This document shows, in pieces, positions 23,358 through 30,739 of a stretch of DNA of 30,739 nt. Made by a program: the position numbers and the translations under genes. Positions within the stretch are counted from its first letter, which is position 1. The number at the start of each line of letters is the position of its first letter. The notes under the pieces are model-generated. The model had not been told where the DNA came from. It ran no database searches and saw only the letters and a list, made by a program, of their open reading frames with translations. Origin of the DNA: JBOFZL01 sp051655155 (GTDB lineage: Bacteria > Bacillota > Clostridia > Peptostreptococcales > Filifactoraceae); assembly GCA_051655155.1 (NCBI GenBank), contig JBOFZL010000080.1, positions 1-30,739 of the forward strand, in the 5' to 3' direction.

Positions 23358-24554
23358 CTACTTTCTATCAAGTAACTCTACTGCGTATTTTAATCTTTTT
23401 ATTCCTTCATAAATATTCTCATTAGAAGTTGCATAAGACATTCTTATGAATGAATCTACTCCAAATGCCGCACCAGGAACAACGGCAATCTTTCCTTCTT
23501 CAATGAGATATTCAGCCACATCTACGGATGTTTGTAGAAGTTTGCCATTAAAATTTTTTCCTATTAATTTTTTGATATTAACCATTACATAGAATGCACC
23601 ATTCGGGGTTTGACATTTTAAGTTTTTAATTTTATTAATCTCATTTACTATAATATTTCTTCTTTCTTCAAAAATATCTTTCATATATTTAACATCATCT
23701 TGAGGACCATTTAAGGCGATTATACTAGCATATTGAGCTAATGTGTTAGGACTTGAAGTTCCATGACTTTGAATGTTACTGATTATTTTTGCTATTTCTT
23801 TATTTGAGGCAGAATAACCAATTCTCCATCCAGTCATTGCATAAGCTTTTGATATTCCGTTTATGGTTATTGTTATGTTTTTAACCTCTTCTGAAATAGA
23901 AGCAATACTAAAATGTTTCTTTGAGTAAATAAGTTTTTCATATATTTCATCAGATATTATAATTATCTCTTTTTCAAGTGCTAATTCAGCTATAGAACGT
24001 AATAATTCCTCAGAATATACAACTCCAGTTGGATTTGAAGGTGAATTAACTATTATAGCCTTAGTTTTATTTGTAATTGAGTTCTTAATATCATCAATAT
24101 TTACTTCAAAATCATTTTCTTCTAATGCTTTAACAATTACAGGTACTCCTCCTGCCATTTTAACTAATTCAATATAGCTAACCCAGAAAGGTGAGATTAT
24201 TATTATTTCATCTTCTGGATTTGTTATGGCTTCAATAGCGTTGTGTAATGCATGTTTTGCACCATTCGATATAACTATTTCACTTGAATCATAATTAACA
24301 TTATTATCCAAATTATACTTTTTTGAAATAGCTTCTTTTAAATCTCTTAAACCAGAAGCTGGAGTATATGTTAATGACAACTCGTCTATGTTCTCTTTAA
24401 TGTATTCTCTGATAAATTTAGGCGTTTTAAAATCAGGCTCTCCTACACTAAAACTTATAATATCATGACCTTCTGAACGTAGCATTGCTGCTTTTGCTGA
24501 AATTGCTAAAGTTACTGAGGGTTCAATTGCAGAGTATTTTCTAGAATAAAACAT
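23358..24554 (-). CDS. Pyridoxal-phosphate aminotransferase, aspartate type
   Basis: Probably interconverts aspartate and oxaloacetate with glutamate/2-oxoglutarate in the cytoplasm. The 398-residue class I aminotransferase shows 'SFSVGEPDFKTP' near 36, 'YTPASGLRDLKEAIS', 'NSPSNPTGVVYSEE' near 170 with the PLP-contacting Asn and Pro, 'IISDEIYEKL' near 200 and the PLP-lysine motif 'SKAYAMTGWRIGYSAS' near 235. These features fit the bacterial Ib aspartate aminotransferases; related aminotransferases (for example aromatic or methionine) cannot be excluded. A strong AGGAGG precedes ATG 24554. It lies between an unknown TM protein gene (12-nt gap) and purB (9-nt gap) on one transcript. Confidence 0.9.
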   Translation of the reverse strand: MFYSRKYSAIEPSVTLAISAKAAMLRSEGHDIISFSVGEPDFKTPKFIREYIKENIDELSLTYTPASGLRDLKEAISKKYNLDNNVNYDSSEIVISNGAKHALHNAIEAITNPEDEIIIISPFWVSYIELVKMAGGVPVIVKALEENDFEVNIDDIKNSITNKTKAIIVNSPSNPTGVVYSEELLRSIAELALEKEIIIISDEIYEKLIYSKKHFSIASISEEVKNITITINGISKAYAMTGWRIGYSASNKEIAKIISNIQSHGTSSPNTLAQYASIIALNGPQDDVKYMKDIFEERRNIIVNEINKIKNLKCQTPNGAFYVMVNIKKLIGKNFNGKLLQTSVDVAEYLIEEGKIAVVPGAAFGVDSFIRMSYATSNENIYEGIKRLKYAVELLDRK

Positions 24555-24566
24555 TATTTAATCCTC

Positions 24567-25046
24567 CTACTTAAAAATATAATTATCTAAATAGCTAAAA
24601 AGTTCAAATCTTGGTTCATATTTTTCTTTTGAACGTAACCAATGATAAACTTTTCGTGCTGTTTCTTTATCCCCTAAATTATAATATACAACTACTATAG
24701 ATGCTAACTCTCTATCAAATTCAAGCTTTTCTTTTTTAATATAATCTAAAACTTCGTCAAAATATAGTTTAGCTTTAGCATATTCTTTTTTATAATTATA
24801 CAGTATACCTATTTTTATTTTAAGTTCATTTTTTTCTACATTAGATATATTTTTATTTTCTAAAGCTTTTTTTAAAACGTTAATTGCTGCAGTCCGATTT
24901 TTAAAGTACATAACAAAATGTTTAGATCTATTTACATAATCATCAAAAGTTATTAACTTACTAAAAAAAGATTTTTTAACAGCTCTGAAAATAAGAATAA
25001 CGCTTGCGAAATAGATAATGTACATAGTAATCTTATAAAGATTCAT
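24567..25046 (-). CDS. Unknown protein with TM helix and TPR-like repeats
   Basis: The family is not recognised. The 159-residue product has an N-terminal membrane helix (about 2-20, 'ITMYIIYFASVILIF') and a cytosolic helical region. That region has repeat-like helix pairs such as 'ALENKNISNVEKNELKIKIG', 'YAKAKLYFDEVLDYI' and 'VVYYNLGDKETARKVYHWL', with the spacing of tetratricopeptide repeats. Two ATGs are adjacent; the second is chosen because GGAGG is only 1 nt from the first. It begins an apparent unit with the aminotransferase and purB, but a strong hairpin lies right before its ribosome-binding site, so transcription must read through it. No function is inferred. Confidence 0.7.
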   Translation of the reverse strand: MNLYKITMYIIYFASVILIFRAVKKSFFSKLITFDDYVNRSKHFVMYFKNRTAAINVLKKALENKNISNVEKNELKIKIGILYNYKKEYAKAKLYFDEVLDYIKKEKLEFDRELASIVVVYYNLGDKETARKVYHWLRSKEKYEPRFELFSYLDNYIFK

Positions 25047-25066
25047 CATACCTCCAAAATATAATT

Positions 25067-25103
25067 AAAATAATGGCAGAGAAATATTCTCTGCCATTAT
25101 TTA
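25067..25103 (-). terminator. Hairpin after rubredoxin
   Basis: On the minus strand AATAATGGCAGAGAA pairs perfectly with its complement around a 3-nt loop, followed by TTATTTTAATT. It is a good intrinsic terminator for rubredoxin. It ends only about 20 nt before the next gene, leaving no space for another promoter. Confidence 0.85.
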
Positions 25104-25123
25104 AAAATAGAGCCATAGCTATA

Positions 25124-25282
25124 TTATTCTTCTGAAAATTGGTCTTTTCCAACTTCGCATAATGGACATGCCCAATCTTCTGGTAAATCAGCAAATTCAG
25201 TGTTCGCTACTATACCATTATCTGCATCCCCTTCTGCTGGATCATATACATATCCACAAACATCACATACATACTTTTTCAT
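25124..25282 (-). CDS. Rubredoxin
   Basis: A small one-iron electron carrier of anaerobes, often used with oxygen- or peroxide-detoxifying reductases. The 52-residue product has the two Cys-x2-Cys pairs that bind iron, 'YVCDVCGYVYDPAEGD' and 'DWACPLCEVGKDQF', and the usual length. AGGAGG lies 8 nt before the ATG. It lies about 60 nt downstream of the ispH-S1 gene on the same strand, with no convincing promoter of its own, and is followed by a strong hairpin. It may be read from the upstream operon. No rubrerythrin or other redox partner lies next to it. Confidence 0.97.
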   Translation of the reverse strand: MKKYVCDVCGYVYDPAEGDADNGIVANTEFADLPEDWACPLCEVGKDQFSEE

Positions 25283-25343
25283 ATGGAAATCCTCCTATAA
25301 ATTAATTTAAAATTTATAAATTTTAGCCTTCTAACAAAATTTG

Positions 25344-27287
25344 TTATATTGTTGTAGTAACATCTTCCTCTTCAACAACTTCTTCATCAGAAGCTAAATT
25401 CATAGTAAGTTCAATTTTTTTTGTATCTTTATCAATAGTTAAGATTTTTGTAGTTACTATTTCGCCTACTTTCACTATTTCTTGAGGGCTTTTAATAAAA
25501 GTTGAAGAAATATTTGAAATATGAACAAAACCATCTATACCATCAGCAAGAGTTATAAAAACACCGTAATCCTTTATATTTTTTACTGTACCTTCCACCT
25601 CATCAGCTACATTATATTGATTTAAAAATAAATCCCAAGGATTTGGAACCATAGATTTTACACTTAGAGATAATCTTTCTTTCTCTTTATCAAAATCTAA
25701 AATCTGAACAGTAATTTCATCTTCTAATTTATAATTAGCAATAATATTTTCTTTTCTATTCCAAGAAAGTTCACTAACATGAACAAGTCCAGTAAGACCA
25801 CCTAAATCTACAAATAGTCCATAGTCTTTAATATCTTTAATTATGCCTTTGTAATTTTCTCCAACTGTAAGATTTTCAAGTAGCTTTGATTTAGCAACAG
25901 CATTTTCTTTTGCAAGAATACTTTTTCTTGAAAGTATAAGTCTTCTTTTTTTCTGATCAACATCTATGATTTCAACATCAAAAGAAGAACCCATATAATT
26001 ATCTAAAATACCATCATTAATAAATCTATTTTCGATGTGACTTAGTGGAATAAATCCTCTGATTGAATTTTTATACTTTGTAATTAATCCCTTCTCGTTT
26101 TTGTCAACAACAGAAACATTAATAATATTTCCGATTACCAAGTCATCCCAAGCCCTAAACTCATCTAGCCTTCTTTTGGATAAAATTATCTCTCCAGTAT
26201 TTTTGTCAATTTTAACTACTTCCAGATTTAATTCATCTCCAACTTTTATATCTTCAGAATTATCAGTTTCACTTTTCGGAAGGACACCATCCGTCTTATA
26301 GTTAAGTGTTATATAATATGAATCAGGCTTTATTCTCTCTACTATCCCCTTAACTTTCGATCCTTTATACACCTCTTGATAATTTTGTTCTTCTTCCATC
26401 AACAACTTTTCCATTTCGCTACTCATTGTTTCCAACTCCTTAATATTATTTTGGGTTAACACAAATTCAAGAATTTCATCAATAACAAATTTAGGTGTTG
26501 AAGCACCTGCAGCAATTCCCAATAAATGAATATTCTTGAAATCTTCAAAAACAAGCTCTTCAGCGCCTTCTACTAAAATTGTTTTACAATATTGTTCAGC
26601 AATTTGAGCCAATTTTTTTGTATTTGAGCTATTTTTCCCTCCTACAATTATCATTAAATCAGCTAATTTTGCAAGTTTCTCTGTTGATTCTTGTCTTTGT
26701 TTTGTCGCATAACATATTGTATCATAAAAGCATATACTATTTAAAGAAAATTTTAGATTTTTTTTAATTTCTTCATAAAAATTTAGATCAAAAGTAGTCT
26801 GAACTACACAAGAATAGTCAAAATTATTTTTAGGAAGTTTATTAATATCATTTAATGAATTAATTATAGTATACTCTCCTGAAATCCATCCGACTATCCC
26901 TATTATTTCTGGGTGATTTTTATCTCCAATGACAATTATATGTTTTTTTAGGGCAGATTCTTGTTCAACAATATTATGAATTTTTTTAACATGTGGACAA
27001 GTACAGTCAAAATAGTTTATTCTTTTATTATTAATTTTCTCATAAACAAGTTTAGATTCTCCGTGCGAACGAATAATTAAATTTTCTAACAAACCTATCT
27101 CGTCAATGCTATTTATAGTTTTTACTCCTAATAGATTTAACTTATCAATTAATCTTTTATTGTGTATCAACTCACCTAAAGTACAAATTTTTGTACCAGA
27201 TTTTTCTCTAAGTAATTCTTCTGTTTTATTAACTGCTCGCTCAACACCATAACAAAAACCTAATTTATCAGCTAATTGTATAATCAT
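25344..27287 (-). CDS. ispH: IspH–ribosomal protein S1 fusion
   Basis: A two-part protein of 647 residues. Residues about 1-285 are HMBPP reductase (IspH), the last enzyme of the MEP isoprenoid pathway. They carry the three iron-sulphur cysteines in 'LGFCYGVERA' (Cys12), 'DCTCPHVKK' near 97 and 'TICYATKQRQ' near 190, plus 'HPEIIG' with the proton-relay Glu. From about 305 there are four S1 RNA-binding domains, starting near 'GSKVKGIVER', 'IGNIINVSVV', 'VGENYKGIIKDIKDYGLFV' and 'ADEVEGTVKNIKDYGVFI', ending in an acidic tail. Such fusions are known in Clostridia. It starts one base inside the plsC stop (TAATG), so translation is coupled. Whether the S1 part serves translation initiation is not proven here. 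Confidence 0.95.
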   Translation of the reverse strand: MIIQLADKLGFCYGVERAVNKTEELLREKSGTKICTLGELIHNKRLIDKLNLLGVKTINSIDEIGLLENLIIRSHGESKLVYEKINNKRINYFDCTCPHVKKIHNIVEQESALKKHIIVIGDKNHPEIIGIVGWISGEYTIINSLNDINKLPKNNFDYSCVVQTTFDLNFYEEIKKNLKFSLNSICFYDTICYATKQRQESTEKLAKLADLMIIVGGKNSSNTKKLAQIAEQYCKTILVEGAEELVFEDFKNIHLLGIAAGASTPKFVIDEILEFVLTQNNIKELETMSSEMEKLLMEEEQNYQEVYKGSKVKGIVERIKPDSYYITLNYKTDGVLPKSETDNSEDIKVGDELNLEVVKIDKNTGEIILSKRRLDEFRAWDDLVIGNIINVSVVDKNEKGLITKYKNSIRGFIPLSHIENRFINDGILDNYMGSSFDVEIIDVDQKKRRLILSRKSILAKENAVAKSKLLENLTVGENYKGIIKDIKDYGLFVDLGGLTGLVHVSELSWNRKENIIANYKLEDEITVQILDFDKEKERLSLSVKSMVPNPWDLFLNQYNVADEVEGTVKNIKDYGVFITLADGIDGFVHISNISSTFIKSPQEIVKVGEIVTTKILTIDKDTKKIELTMNLASDEEVVEEEDVTTTI

Positions 27288-27850
27288 TATTGCTCCTTTA
27301 TTATATTCATTACATCATTACTTATTTTTTCATAATCACTTGATATATACTTATCTTTTTGTTCAGGTGTATATAAGGGATGTATAATTACCTTAACTTT
27401 TGAAAACAATTTATAATTTGACTTAATTGTAATAGGTTGTATTGAAGCACCAGATTTAATTGCAATTAACCCTATTCCAGCTTTATTTTCACTTGGCTCA
27501 CCTACTTTTACTCTTGTTCCTTCGGGAAATATGCCCAGAGCATTTTCTTCTTTTAAAGCTCTTATACAAGACTTCAAGGCAACAATATCATTTTTCTTTC
27601 TATCTACAGGGATAAGTTTTATTAATTTCATGATATATCTTAAAAAAAAGACGTCCATTAATTCAATTTTACCTAAAAACCTAATTTCCCTTTTAATTGA
27701 AAACCCAATCATAAAAGGATCTAAATTGCTACTATGATTTGCCGCAAATATTACAGAACCTTCTTCTTTTATATTTTCTTTTCCTATAACCTCTAATTTA
27801 TAGAATGGTAACAAGAAAATCTTTATTAAATCTCTAAAAAAACAATACAT
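27287..27850 (-). CDS. plsC: 1-acyl-glycerol-3-phosphate acyltransferase
   Basis: Adds the second acyl chain to lysophosphatidic acid, giving phosphatidic acid at the membrane. The 187-residue protein has the acyltransferase HX4D motif 'NHSSNLDP' near 37, 'LIPVDRKKND' near 77, the glycerolipid 'FPEGTR' near 110, and a final 'GASIQPITI' block. A hydrophobic N-terminus could anchor it. It lies between cmk and ispH, overlapping both by one base at TAATG junctions. The cmk-plsC-ispH/S1 order is common in clostridia. It is a short but complete member; the acyl-donor preference is unknown. Confidence 0.93.
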   Translation of the reverse strand: MYCFFRDLIKIFLLPFYKLEVIGKENIKEEGSVIFAANHSSNLDPFMIGFSIKREIRFLGKIELMDVFFLRYIMKLIKLIPVDRKKNDIVALKSCIRALKEENALGIFPEGTRVKVGEPSENKAGIGLIAIKSGASIQPITIKSNYKLFSKVKVIIHPLYTPEQKDKYISSDYEKISNDVMNIIKEQ

Positions 27851-28503
27851 TAGTTACACCTCGAATTTATCATCAATATAAGCATTTCTAAAATATCTTC
27901 TATATTTAAATTTCCAGTTTCTATTAAAATAGAATCTGCTGCTTTCTTAGAAGGAGCAATTTCTCTATTTTCATCTTTTTGGTCTCTTTCCAATATATTT
28001 TTAGTCATTAAATCTATATTTTCTTTAGATATATTTAATCCTTGTTCTAATAGTCTTCTCTTAGCTCTTATTGTTGCATCAGCCTCAAAGTAAAATTTGT
28101 AATCTGCCGTTGGAAATACTACAGTTCCAATATCTCTTCCATCCATAACAATTGAGTTCGACTTTGCAAAAAATCTGAGTAAATCAGTAATTTTTTTTCT
28201 TACATATTTATTTGATGAAATTATAGAAACTAATGAAGTAACTTCTTCAGTTCTAATTTCATTTTTTAAAACTTTTTTATTTAATATTATTTGTCCATCT
28301 AGAGTGTAGGTTAAATTAATTTTGTCTAAAGTTTTTATCAATATTTCTTCATTTTTATATTCTATATTATTTTTAATAATATAATAAGACACCGCCCTAT
28401 AGGCGGCACCAGAATCAATATAAGTAAAATTCAGACGATCTGCCAAAAGTTTCGCTATTGTACTTTTCCCTGAACCAGCTGGACCATCAATTGCAATAAT
28501 CAT
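27850..28503 (-). CDS. cmk: Cytidylate kinase
   Basis: Phosphorylates CMP and dCMP, recycling pyrimidine nucleotides. The 217-residue protein begins with the P-loop 'IDGPAGSGKSTIAK' (about 4-17), then 'IDSGAAYRAVSYYI', the NMP-binding region with 'VSIISSNKYVRKKITDLLR', 'MDGRDIGTVVFP' near 120, 'FEADATIRAKRR' and the lid 'ERDQKDENREIAPSKKA'. In most family members the second motif reads 'DTGAMYR'; here it is 'DSGAAYR'. It starts 9 nt after the RpiR-type regulator, with AAAGGTG upstream, and overlaps plsC by one base. Confidence 0.95.
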   Translation of the reverse strand: MIIAIDGPAGSGKSTIAKLLADRLNFTYIDSGAAYRAVSYYIIKNNIEYKNEEILIKTLDKINLTYTLDGQIILNKKVLKNEIRTEEVTSLVSIISSNKYVRKKITDLLRFFAKSNSIVMDGRDIGTVVFPTADYKFYFEADATIRAKRRLLEQGLNISKENIDLMTKNILERDQKDENREIAPSKKAADSILIETGNLNIEDILEMLILMINSRCN

Positions 28504-28512
28504 AATTCACCT

Positions 28513-29385
28513 TTAATCATCATATATTTTGTATTTTTTCCATAAAACTTCTAATTTATCAAAATAATTCTTAATATCTTTTTTCTTTCTCATTCCAACA
28601 GCTACAATTAAAGCATTTGCTACACTAAATGGTGCAACTAAAGAGTCCACAAAAGATGCCATATTACTTTTTGTAATAATAGTATCTTCAGAAATGGTTG
28701 CTATCGGTGCTATCATACTGTCAGTTATAGATACAATTTGCGCTCCCTTACTTTTTGCATACTCCAAAAGTTCAAAAGTTCTTTTTGAATATCTTGGAAA
28801 ACTTATACCTATAACTAAATCTTCAGAATCAACCTTCAAAATTTGTTCAAATACGTCGCTTATAGAATAGTTTACGAGGATGACATTATCTAATATAAAA
28901 TTAAGATAAAAACTTAAATATTCACTTATAGTTGCTGAGCTACGTAGTCCAACTATATAAATCTTTTTAGCAGTAATCATTCTATTAATAACATTTTCAA
29001 AAGCCTCTGGACTTATTTCATCTAGTGTTCCCTTGATATTATTAATATCAGAACGTAGAACCTTTTTTAAAATAGTAAAGTCACTAGAATATTCTTTGGA
29101 CATCTCTACTCTTTGAACTGTTGTCAATTTATTTTTAATTAACTCTTGTAATGATTTTTGTAATTCTGGATAACCAGGAAAGCCCAAAGCATTTGCAAAA
29201 CGTACTACAGTAGACTCGCTTACTCCAACTGTAGATCCTAATTTTGCTGCAGTCATAAACGCAGCTTTATCATAGTTTGATAAAATATACTGAGCTATTA
29301 TTTTTTGTCCTTTGCTTAATTTAGAAAATTCAGCTTGTATAACTGATATTAAATCCTTTTTATTTTTTGGAATATCATCAAACAT
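28513..29385 (-). CDS. MurR/RpiR-family transcriptional regulator
   Basis: A DNA-binding regulator whose SIS domain senses phosphosugars. The 290-residue protein has an N-terminal RpiR helix-turn-helix (about 12-85, with 'LSKGQKIIAQYIL', 'GVSESTVVRFANALGFPGYP') and a SIS domain (about 120-260, with 'KKIYIVGLRSSATISEY' and 'EDLVIGISFPRYSKRT', 'GAQIVSITDS'). GAAGGGA precedes the ATG, and a good promoter lies 35-65 bp upstream. It is the first gene of an apparent operon with cmk, plsC and ispH-S1. No sugar-metabolic gene is next to it except the oxaloacetate decarboxylase subunit upstream. Its effector and targets are unknown. Confidence 0.93.
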   Translation of the reverse strand: MFDDIPKNKKDLISVIQAEFSKLSKGQKIIAQYILSNYDKAAFMTAAKLGSTVGVSESTVVRFANALGFPGYPELQKSLQELIKNKLTTVQRVEMSKEYSSDFTILKKVLRSDINNIKGTLDEISPEAFENVINRMITAKKIYIVGLRSSATISEYLSFYLNFILDNVILVNYSISDVFEQILKVDSEDLVIGISFPRYSKRTFELLEYAKSKGAQIVSITDSMIAPIATISEDTIITKSNMASFVDSLVAPFSVANALIVAVGMRKKKDIKNYFDKLEVLWKKYKIYDD

Positions 29386-29421
29386 AATAAATCCCTTCTT
29401 TGAAAATGTTTTATATTAGAA

Positions 29422-29450
29422 ATAATACCAAAATAAAGCAAAAATTACAA
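29422..29450 (-). promoter_or_regulatory. Promoter of the rpiR-cmk-plsC-ispH unit
   Basis: On the minus strand TTGTAA (complement of 29445-29450) and TATTAT (complement of 29422-29427) are 17 nt apart, with TGG giving an extended -10. It starts just after the upstream gene's stop codon. Confidence 0.7.
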
Positions 29451-29451
29451 G

Positions 29452-30739
29452 CTAAATAGGATGATTACCTAAATTGTTCTCAAAATAGCTAATTTCAACC
29501 TTATTAATTTCTGAAAATTTTCCTTCTAAAAATTTCTTTGTTATATCCGGAAACATAATATATGATAAAACATCTTCATCATTTCTCATATATAAACTAA
29601 TCTCACTTTTCAATTTTTTTATATCAAATTCATTTATACCATCAGGATCTTCAATGTACTTTTCACCCAGAATAGTTTCCTTAATCTCTCTAGATATTTC
29701 AACAGGTGTTTTCCCGTATTTTCCTTTTACATAATCTTTAATTTCTTTAGGAACAAATTTATACTTTGTATTTGTTGATACATTAAGTACAGCTTGCGTA
29801 CCAACCATCTGACTCATTGGAGTAACCAAAGGAGGATAACCCAAATCTTTTCTAACTTTTGGAACTTCTGTCAATACACTCTCGAAATGATTCATCATAT
29901 TTTCTTTCTCCAATTGAGAAACTAAGTTTGAAAGCATTCCTCCTGGTATTTGATAATATAGTACCCTTGAATCTGTTTCGAGAGATGTTTTCTTAAAAAC
30001 ATTATTTTTATCATATTTTTCTTTTATTACTCTAAAATAATCTGATGATGAGTTCATTTTATCCAAATTTAAGTTTACAGTATACCCAAGTCCTTTCAAA
30101 ACAGCAACCATAGATTCTGTAGATGGTTGAGAATTCCCACCTGAAAACGGTGAAAGTGCAGTATCAATAACGTTCACTCCAGCTTCTATAGCTTTTAAAT
30201 AAGTAATATTTGCTATTCCACTGGTCATATGAGAATGTAAATGTAAAGTTAAATTTGAGTTTTCTTTTATCCTGCTAACTAACTCAAACGCAACATCAGG
30301 TAATAATACTCCAGCCATATCTTTTATACATAAGGAAGAAGCACCTATATTTTCATATTCTTTAGCCAAATTTACAAAATAATCAACTGTATGAACTTCA
30401 CTTGTTGTATATGCTAAAGCACACTGAGCTTCGCCTCCAAATTTAATAATTGACTTAACTGATCCTTCAATATTCCTAATGTCATTAAGTGCATCAAACA
30501 CCCTAATAATATCAACTCCATGATAAATTGATCTTTCAATAAAGTAAGAAACAATATTATCTGGGTAGTGTTTATAACCCAGTAGATTTTTTCCACGAAG
30601 TAACATTTGTAATTTGGTATTTTTAATATTTAATTTGATAGACTTTAATCGTTCCCACGGATCTTCATTCAAATATCTTAAGCATGAATCAAAAGTTGCT
30701 CCACCCCAAGCTTCAAGGGCATTATACCCTACTCCATCA
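29452..30739 (-). CDS. Oxaloacetate decarboxylase alpha (carboxyltransferase), 5' end outside
   Basis: The carboxyltransferase subunit of a biotin-dependent decarboxylase, which moves the carboxyl of oxaloacetate to biotin. The frame is open to the window edge; the visible part starts 'DGVGYNALEAWGGATFDSC', so about the first 30-40 residues are missing. It has 'LQMLLRGKNLLGYKHYPD', the catalytic-lysine motif 'CIKDMAG', the metal-binding 'LHLHSHMTSG', 'ALSPFSGGNSQPS' and 'PMSQMVGTQAVLNV'. It ends shortly after the conserved PYC/OADA domain, with no C-terminal biotin-carrier domain, so a separate biotin protein is expected. A related pyruvate carboxylase B subunit is hard to exclude. No terminator is seen before the next gene. 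Confidence 0.9.
   Translation of the reverse strand, partial: DGVGYNALEAWGGATFDSCLRYLNEDPWERLKSIKLNIKNTKLQMLLRGKNLLGYKHYPDNIVSYFIERSIYHGVDIIRVFDALNDIRNIEGSVKSIIKFGGEAQCALAYTTSEVHTVDYFVNLAKEYENIGASSLCIKDMAGVLLPDVAFELVSRIKENSNLTLHLHSHMTSGIANITYLKAIEAGVNVIDTALSPFSGGNSQPSTESMVAVLKGLGYTVNLNLDKMNSSSDYFRVIKEKYDKNNVFKKTSLETDSRVLYYQIPGGMLSNLVSQLEKENMMNHFESVLTEVPKVRKDLGYPPLVTPMSQMVGTQAVLNVSTNTKYKFVPKEIKDYVKGKYGKTPVEISREIKETILGEKYIEDPDGINEFDIKKLKSEISLYMRNDEDVLSYIMFPDITKKFLEGKFSEINKVEISYFENNLGNHPI

Noticed and set aside
25283..25343. Separate promoter for rubredoxin
   Set aside because: The gap has only AT-rich palindromic stretches and no -35/-10 pair with acceptable spacing; transcription from the ispH operon is simpler.
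1..30739. Mobile element, prophage or CRISPR array
   Set aside because: No transposase, phage structural gene, regularly spaced direct repeats or flanking att-like repeats were seen; the only recombinase gene stands alone among core genes.

Overview
The window is about 30.7 kb of very AT-rich, gene-dense bacterial chromosome. T-box leaders, strong AGGAGG ribosome-binding sites, HPr kinase, a Bacillus-type LexA with a divergent yneA-like gene, an IspH–ribosomal S1 fusion, rubredoxin and a separate oxaloacetate decarboxylase alpha subunit together point to a low-GC, anaerobic Firmicute. A clostridium-like member of the Tissierellia/Peptoniphilaceae is a reasonable guess, but the species cannot be named from the sequence alone. 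There are no rRNA or tRNA genes, no CRISPR array, and no insertion sequence or prophage. Nearly everything is ordinary core chromosome, with a few conserved genes of unknown function.

Layout. (1) 1-2626, minus: leuS (3' end outside the window) behind a leucine T-box leader. (2) 2721-6436, plus: uvrC, hprK and a ROK sugar kinase, tightly packed. (3) 6494-7340: a TM1586-type nitroreductase with its own likely promoter and a terminator-like hairpin. (4) 7355-10794: a PcrA-type helicase and an M18 aminopeptidase. (5) 10839-14787: a phenylalanine T-box operon containing a small 4-oxalocrotonate-tautomerase-like gene, pheS and pheT, closed by a strong hairpin. (6) 14886-19557: an ABC exporter half-transporter, rmuC, and two genes I do not recognise, ending in a perfect 52-bp palindrome shared with convergent lexA. 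(7) 19557-20647: an SOS pair, lexA and a divergent TM-LysM gene (yneA-like), separated by three LexA-box-like sites and two overlapping promoters. (8) 20663-21884: a tyrosine recombinase of XerS-like architecture with a strong promoter and a 46-bp inverted repeat touching its -35. (9) 21921-25282, minus: rubredoxin, a TM/TPR-like protein, aspartate-type aminotransferase and purB. (10) 25344-29450, minus: an operon of an RpiR/SIS regulator, cmk, plsC and ispH-S1. (11) 29452-30739, minus: the carboxyltransferase (alpha) subunit of an oxaloacetate decarboxylase, with its 5' end outside the window.

How the genes fit together. Two aminoacyl-tRNA synthetase units are each governed by a T-box matching their amino acid. 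DNA damage functions (uvrC, pcrA, rmuC, lexA, yneA) recur, but LexA-box-like sites are seen only at lexA/yneA. The hprK–ROK kinase pair suggests carbon-source signalling. The aminotransferase–purB pair links aspartate supply to adenylosuccinate metabolism. The cmk–plsC–ispH-S1 unit is a familiar clostridial growth operon, here led by a sugar-phosphate-type regulator. The most open questions are the tautomerase inside the Phe T-box operon, the unknown pair downstream of rmuC, and the dyad beside the recombinase. I saw no clearly new defence or mobile system.
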